This document shows positions 58,462 through 64,000 of a DNA stretch of 64,000 bases, piece after piece. Where the stretch lies: NCBI GenBank assembly GCA_036874045.1, contig CM072337.1, forward strand, positions 9,176,001 through 9,240,000, read 5' to 3'. The notes beneath the pieces are model-generated. The model did not search any database. It was not told where the DNA came from and worked only from the letters and a program-made list of their open reading frames with translations. The position numbers and the translations under genes were made by a program. This DNA is from Cymodocea nodosa. Taxonomy: Eukaryota; Streptophyta; Magnoliopsida; Alismatales; Cymodoceaceae. Each line of letters begins with the position of its first letter. Position 1 is the stretch's first letter.

Positions 58462-60373
58462 TGTTTAGAATGAAAAAGTACATAATATAAACAGTTAAAT
58501 AATGGTTAATTACATTATATTTAGCTTATCATATGAGAATTAAACCATTATGTTATAATTGCACTATTATATGCTTTAATGAAAGAATCTACATAATTTT
58601 AGGGAATTAATGTTAATTAAGTACATTTTTGAACTATTGACGAGTTATAGGCTTTGAAATTCTTATGTATCTGAATTGTCTGTTATTTTAGAGAGTTATA
58701 TTTCATGTATCAGATAGTTATGTTTTAAATGCTTAAAGAATATTTTATTATTTCCTGGAGTACATGTGTTGAAACCTTAATGCATGACTTAAGTGGATTT
58801 TAGATAAGTTATTTGGTAACCATCTGAAATGCATATAAGTTTTGGATACTTATAGTTATAACTATCCGAAACATCTAAACTCATTAAGTTAGATTTATGC
58901 ATATGTTGAAATTAAATGCTTTATTATGTCATGTGAGCTGCATGTGTTGAACTCGAACAGTTAGCATAACTATACACGTAGAGTTACATGAATATACACT
59001 AAGGTAATGCGTTATGTTAATGTATAAGCTTATAAGTTATTTTTTTATTGCACGTGTTTTATAGTTAAATCAATGAAGTAAGTCTGTTGAGTTACATTAA
59101 CTCCACAGATCATTTATTTTCTAGCATGCCACTGTAATAGTTGTAGAAATAGAAAATTCGAAGGAAAGCCACAATTGCACGTATCACGCAGGAATTTACT
59201 CGTGGAATGAAGAAGAAATCACCATCGTTGATACAAATGAAGGAAATTCAACCAATCATTTAAGTAGAAGTAGTTACTACTGAAAGAAATATAAAAAGAG
59301 AGGACAAAGACGAAGAAGGTGTGTGTGAGGTGGAGAATCGCACTAATTATAGGAAGCGTTGGAAGTTCCTTGAAGCTCCACACCACCACCAAAAACACCA
59401 ACCATCAGAGGTTTGTAAGGATACTTTCTAGATGTTGGGTCGATTCTAAGCCAAACATAGTGATTGACAACCACTATGAGGAGTGATTGCATCGCAAGAA
59501 GGGAAGCCATTTTCACCAAGCACCGACTCATATCTCAAGAGATCGTAAAGCTTCTAGCCTTGGTTTCGGGTTGATGCTAGTATACTGAAGAGGAGATCAA
59601 CTTACAAGTCTTGGTTCACGATTCTATAGGGAGAGGAGGTAAGATTTCAAGTGATTAAATTTTCAGTGGTGTAATCGCATCATATGTAGTGATGGAAGTT
59701 CTTATTGTTGATAGAGATTTTTACATTTTACCTTTCATTCATCTTTAGGAATATATCAAAACAAAAATACCAAAAATAATTAATTATCTATGTTTACATT
59801 TAGTATTAAAGTGTTGTATTATTTGTTTTGTATCGTGATTAATGTTATCATTGTTAGTACTGTGAATGTTTTATGTTTGTTTGATTCAGAAAATTTTAAT
59901 GGTTATTGTTTGAAATATCTGAATGTTAGTGTTGCTTAATGACAAATCTCAGATTAACTAACATTACAAAGCTTAATTGATGTTATTTACATTCTATGGA
60001 ACCACCCAATGGTTGGCCGAATTTCTTTGTGAATAGTAGTATTTAACTGGAAAGGTAGGCTCGTAGAGTTAACTTAAGTCCATGAGGTTAGTCTGTTGAG
60101 TTAACCATAACTCTATGAACTAAGTCCGTTGAGTTAACTGTAACTCAACGAAGTGCTTAACTATACACATACAAGCTCTAGCATAAAAATTAAAATAGTA
60201 TACAATTTTTACTCAATCTTTGTGAGATCGACCTATACTTGCACACAAATACAATATACATTGTGCACTTGCAGTTAAAAATACAAATTGGATTTAATAT
60301 CTAATTTGTGTGAAAAGTTGTTTGTTTACTTCTAAAAGAATTTATTAATATAAGCATAAAAACAAATCAAACA
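58462..60373 (+). repeat. 5' LTR of T2
   Basis: It starts TGTTTAGAATGAAAAAG and ends TCAAACA; 1912 bp. It carries CTCAACGA-class cassettes at 60055-60150, for example GTTGAGTTA, loop ACTG, TAACTCAAC at about 60129-60150, and TTTCGGA-class remnants near 58800-58880. Confidence 0.82.
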
Positions 60374-60398
60374 AGTTTTCCAATCAATATAAGTTTTC

Positions 60399-60418
60399 TA
60401 GCATCGTTGCTAGGGATT
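60399..60418 (+). other. tRNA-Asp primer site of T2
   Basis: TAGCATCGTTGCTAGGGATT aligns with TGGCGCCGTTGCCGGGGATT at 15 of 20 bases. Seen a second time, more decayed, after LTR T1 at about 42455. Confidence 0.7.
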
Positions 60419-61499
60419 GAGAAGCTAAGCAACTATGAGTGCCGTTTTGTTTTAATAGTAGAGGGAGTGTTGTGTGTTTTTATTATCTAATTGAGAATAT
60501 GGCATATGTTTATACTCAAAGATTTCTGAAACTTGTAGTTAGTATATGTGAATTCTGTAATTTGGAAGGTCATGACATTTCTAATTGTTTGAAACTGAGA
60601 CGATTGCAGATGGTTAGATCACATGAACAATAAATGAATTATATTCAATATAATAGAGCTGATTATGAGAATCCTATAGTTTACCCAACTAATGATTAGT
60701 TTAGAACGAGTAATATGTTGAGAGATAAGGAAGTTTGGTATAGGTATGACAAACTTGAGCATAGTTTGGAGCAAAGCATGGACAAACTAGAACAATACAT
60801 GTATCAACAACAAGAAGTCAACCAATTAAATTATAGGGAAGAATATTCAAAACCTAAAATTGATATCATATATGAAACAAAAAAAACCATAGTGAAAATT
60901 GATTAAAAATTGAATGCAATGAGACTAGATGATCTAGAAAAAAAGCTAAAAGCACTTGATGAATTTATAATGAAATTACAAGTTATGCAATAGGAAAACA
61001 CAAATGAAAACTTTAATGTTATAGATCTGCATAATTTGCAAGACATACAAACAAAAGAATATACCAAAGAAATAGACTTTAAAGAATGTAAGTTAAAACT
61101 GAAAACAATTGAAAGTCAGAATTATGAAAATGAAAACAAGAACATCATGAAAGTAATGAAAATTTGGAAGATGTATGTATAACATTAAGATTTGGAACTG
61201 ATATACTACCAAGAATTCAAAAAGAAAGTAATTTGAAGGTGGATAAGAATAAAATTCAAAATGATAATGAAAATGTAATATTTGAAAACTTAGAAATCAA
61301 TGAAGAAAAATCTAAATCTGAAAATGAGATTAAAAATGATCAAACGAATGAAATGAAAGAAAAAGAATCTCGTAAATCACAATCATTAGCACCCTATCCT
61401 AAAATATTATAACAAACAATTCCTGAAAAATAAGAAAAAATTAGAGAAATTTTTGAAAAAGTACAAGTTAACATTCCTTTGTTAGACTTATTGTAGAAA

Positions 61500-61803
61500 A
61501 TGCCACCTTGTGCTAAATTTCTTAAGGATTGGTGTACTAAGAAAAGAGAGCGAAAAGTTTTAAGGAAAGTCTTTTTAGCTGAGCAAAGTAGTTTCCTGTT
61601 TCTGCAATAAATTCTTAAAAAGTTATCCGATCTAGGAATCCCTGTTATATCATGCACCATAAGAAATACCATTCTAGAAAGAACCTTAATAAACCTAGGT
61701 GTAGGTATAAATGTTATGCCTAGTGATATATTTGCATCCATAGGATTAGAAGACTTAATCCCTACTAGGATTGTCATTCAATTAGCAAATAGAAGTATAA
61801 GAT
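61500..61803 (+). pseudogene. Fossil protease region of T2 (Athila type)
   Basis: The pattern PPCAKFLKDWCTKKR, then ISCTIRNTILERTLINLGVG, INVMPSDIFASIGLEDLIPT and IVIQLANRSIRY follows the Athila Gag-protease junction and aspartic protease region. The match stops after the SIRY block, where foreign sequence starts. Broken. Confidence 0.7.
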
Positions 61804-62077
61804 ACCTATTTGGGTTTTCCCAGCACTACACTAGAAAAACTTGGATTTGTTACTTCTATTTTTAATTAGTTAATTTATCTTTATGCCTATTCTTCTTTTA
61901 GAAGTAAACAAACAACCTTTAATACAATTTTGATATTAATTCCAATTTGTACTTTAACTGCAAGTGCACAATATCTATTGTATTAGTGTGCAAGTACAGC
62001 TCGATCCCACAGGGAATTGCTGACGAATTTAAGAAATGTTTGATTGTGAACAATTCAAATTTATATTCAATAAGCAC

Positions 62078-62171
62078 TCCGTTGAGTTACAGTTAACTCA
62101 ACGGACTAAGTTCGTTGAGTTATGGCTAACTCAACGGACTATGCTCGTGGACTTAAGTTAACTCCACGAGC
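62078..62171. repeat. Array of three consecutive hairpins
   Basis: 62078-62105: TCCGTTGAGTTA, loop CAGT, TAACTCAACGGA (12 bp, perfect). 62111-62138: TTCGTTGAGTTA, loop TGGC, TAACTCAACGGA (one mismatch). 62143-62171: GCTCGTGGACTTAA facing TTAACTCCACGAGC (one mismatch). Spacers are only 4-5 nt. Confidence 0.92.
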
Positions 62172-63404
62172 CTGTCTCTTCTTTATAATACTGCTATTTA
62201 CAGAGGAATTCAGCCAACCATTAGGTGATTCCATAGATTGTAAATAACATCAATTAAGCTTTTTAATGCTAGTTAACATTGGATTTATCATTAAGCAATA
62301 CTAACATTCAAATGATTCAAACAGTCACCATTAAATCTTTAAGTTTTTTGTACGAACCAATTGCAGTAAACTGTAAAATTAAAACTAACATAAAACAATC
62401 ATAAAACTGATACAGATAACATTAATCACAATACAACACAAACAATACAACACTCAAATACAACATACAAACAAAGATAAATTGTTTTTGGTATTTTTGT
62501 TTTGATGTGATGGGTGAAAGGTGAAATGTAAAGTAATCTCACTTGACAGTAAATACTTCTAACACTACTTGCAACATAATTACACCACTGAAAATTAAAC
62601 CACTTACAATTCTGTCTCCTCTCCCTATAGAATCGCGAGTCCAGAATTGCAAGATGATCTCCTCTTCAGCATACAAGCATCAACTCGAAGCCAAGGCTAA
62701 AAGCTTTACGATCTCCTGAAATATGAGTTGACGCTTGGTGAAAATGTCTTCCCTTCCCGCGACGCGATCACTCCTCACAATGGTTGTCAAGCACTGTGTT
62801 TGGCTCGGAATCGACCCGACATCAGGCAAGTATCCTCACAAACCTCCGATGATTGGTGATTATGGTGGTGATACGATGGTTGGTGTGATACTTCGGAGAA
62901 TCACTGATACTTTTTACAGAAAGCTCGGTGCTCCTCCTCTGTATACACTAGTCATCCATCGATCACACACACTTCTTCTTTTTTTCTTCTTTTCTTTTAT
63001 ATTTCTTCAGTAGTAACTGCTTCTGCTTGAATGGTCAGTTGGATTTCCTTCCTTCAGATCAACGACGATGATTTCTTTCTCCCAGCGCGATTGAATTCCT
63101 GTGTGATACGTGCAAACGTGGTTTTTCCTTCCAACTGTCTGTTCCTACAACCGCTACAGTGGCATATTAGAAAATATATAGTCTGTGGAGTTACAGATAA
63201 CTCAACGGACTTCCTTCGTTGATTTAACTATAAAACACGTGCAAAAATAACAACTTAAGTTTATAACACTAACCTAACGCGTTGCCTTAGTGTATTTTCA
63301 TGTAACTCAACACGTGCAGTTATGCTAACTTAACGAGTTATAACGTAAGTAAATCTACCAGCTCTCAACCCGTGTCAACAGCCGTTTAAACATAAAATAA
63401 CATT

Positions 63405-63432
63405 TCGGAGAGTTACAGGTATAACTATCCGA
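63405..63432. repeat. TTTCGGA-class hairpin in a gypsy LTR
   Basis: TCGGAGAGTTA, a 6-nt loop, TAACTATCCGA; 11-nt arms with one mismatch. The same vocabulary as the Sirevirus LTR cassettes at 2403-2479. Confidence 0.85.
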
Positions 63433-63660
63433 TGCTTAGATGCATTTTCGGATACTTAAGAATTTCACAGCTTGCAATTTACCGACAGTTCATAAATGTA
63501 CTAAATTAACATTAATTCCCCAAAATTAAGCAGATTCTTCAATTAAAGCATATAACAGTGCAATTATAACATAATGGCTTAATTCTCATATGATAAGCTA
63601 AATATTCTGCAATTAACCATCATTTAACCGTTAATAATATGCACTTTTTCATTCTAAACA

Positions 63661-64000
63661 CTTCCCCCATACCTAAATTTTGCTAGTCTCTTAGCAAACT
63701 AAGATCTAATTAATTGGTCTTTCAAAAAGTGCTAGAATTAATTCGTCCCCTTTTTTTTTTTTCTTCTGTTTAGCATAAACATATATTCTGTATGTTTCAG
63801 TAATCAACCTGCAAAGATATTTAGAATATATGTAAATTACATACAAAGTATATCATCTTCATATAGCTGTTAATTATATTATTGTTTGTTCTTCTTTTCA
63901 TCATCTGTTATCCTGAATTTTCCAATAAGTTTTCTAGAAGAAATTTCAACAACATACAAATCAGAGTACAATCCAATTCAATCTGATTAAGACAAGTAGA
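63661..64000 (-). mobile_element. Polypurine tract and 3' internal region of T3
   Basis: CTTCCCCCATACCTAAA (63661-63677) is the complement of the tract, followed by hairpin 63679-63698 (TTTGCTA, loop GTCTCT, TAGCAAA). Then non-coding AT-rich DNA collinear with the T1 internal region on the other strand, running off the window. Confidence 0.8.

Larger units (their letters stand above)
58462..61803 (+). mobile_element. T2: Athila-like gypsy, 5' part
   Basis: A 5' LTR (58462-60373), tRNA-Asp primer site (60399-60418), a short gag remnant with a zinc-knuckle-like block (CEFCNLEGHDISNC, about 60535-60580), linker pieces (60715-61412) and a protease-like region (about 61500-61800). It ends where the T3 side begins. 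RT, RNase H, integrase and 3' LTR are missing. Old; many breaks. Confidence 0.75.
61850..63660 (-). repeat. 3' LTR of T3 (Athila-like, minus)
   Basis: The reverse complement of the T1/T2 LTRs; the right edge CATTCTAAACA at 63660 abuts the polypurine tract. The left edge is not clean (about 61804-61860). Contains three consecutive hairpins (62078-62171), a TTTCGGA-class hairpin (63405-63432), and a 58-nt segment (63236-63293) nearly identical to the E2 copia LTR. Confidence 0.8.

Noticed and set aside
1-64000. tRNA, rRNA or miRNA genes
   Set aside because: I saw no cloverleaf or rRNA core sequence. tRNA-like matches are retroelement primer sites, and hairpins belong to LTR arrays rather than single miRNA precursors.

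Overview
This is a plant nuclear window, about 30% GC outside one gene. It consists almost entirely of nested, degraded LTR retrotransposons around a single low-repeat island of about 7.8 kb (46099-53911). The island carries one clearly intact host gene, a clade III SWEET sugar transporter in six exons (49670-51346). The GC-rich third codon positions of that gene and the Sirevirus/Athila content favour a monocot, but this is inference; no species can be named.

Left block (1-37713), mostly minus-oriented. It starts with the end of an Athila-like LTR (1-648). Next is a Sirevirus-type copia with gag only (E1, 649-8521), carrying two solo LTRs with target duplications (756-1684 and 4632-6165). 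A better preserved Sirevirus (E2a, 8522-19577) follows, with gag, protease, integrase, RT/RNase H and an extra Gln-rich reading region after pol. It is cut by an Athila-like LTR with gag (A, 19578 to about 25000), which abuts an Athila RNase H/integrase fragment (25066-26408). A two-LTR element with no coding capacity (L2, 26409-33869, LARD type, tRNA-Asp primer site) follows, then a second E2 copy (E2b, 33870-37713).

Middle block (37714-46098), plus-oriented. It holds a truncated F-box-associated-domain fragment (37844-38425), an Athila 3' internal region and its LTR (T1, to 42447), and a tandem Sirevirus remnant (U1/U2) in which one LTR sits between two copies of the same 3' region.

Host island (46099-53911): intergenic DNA with possible CACTA-type subterminal repeats, the SWEET gene with TATA box and poly(A) signal, a microsatellite, and a Tourist/Harbinger-like MITE with TTA target duplication.

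Right block (53912-64000): a Sirevirus 5' LTR and gag (U3), a minus E1-family fragment, then two Athila-like elements facing opposite ways (T2 plus, T3 minus). Their LTRs form a large inverted repeat.

The most unusual signal is not a gene. Short inverted-repeat cassettes with two arm vocabularies (CTCAACGA-type and TTTCGGATAGTTA-type) occur in LTRs and internal regions of Sireviruses and of Athila-like gypsy elements, which share no recent ancestry. Several arms differ between cassettes by paired changes that keep the stem. A second recurrent structure is a small hairpin with a GGGAC-type loop next to the polypurine tract, echoed further inside the elements. Palindromic LTR repeats are known in Sireviruses; their sharing across superfamilies in one locus is what deserves checking.
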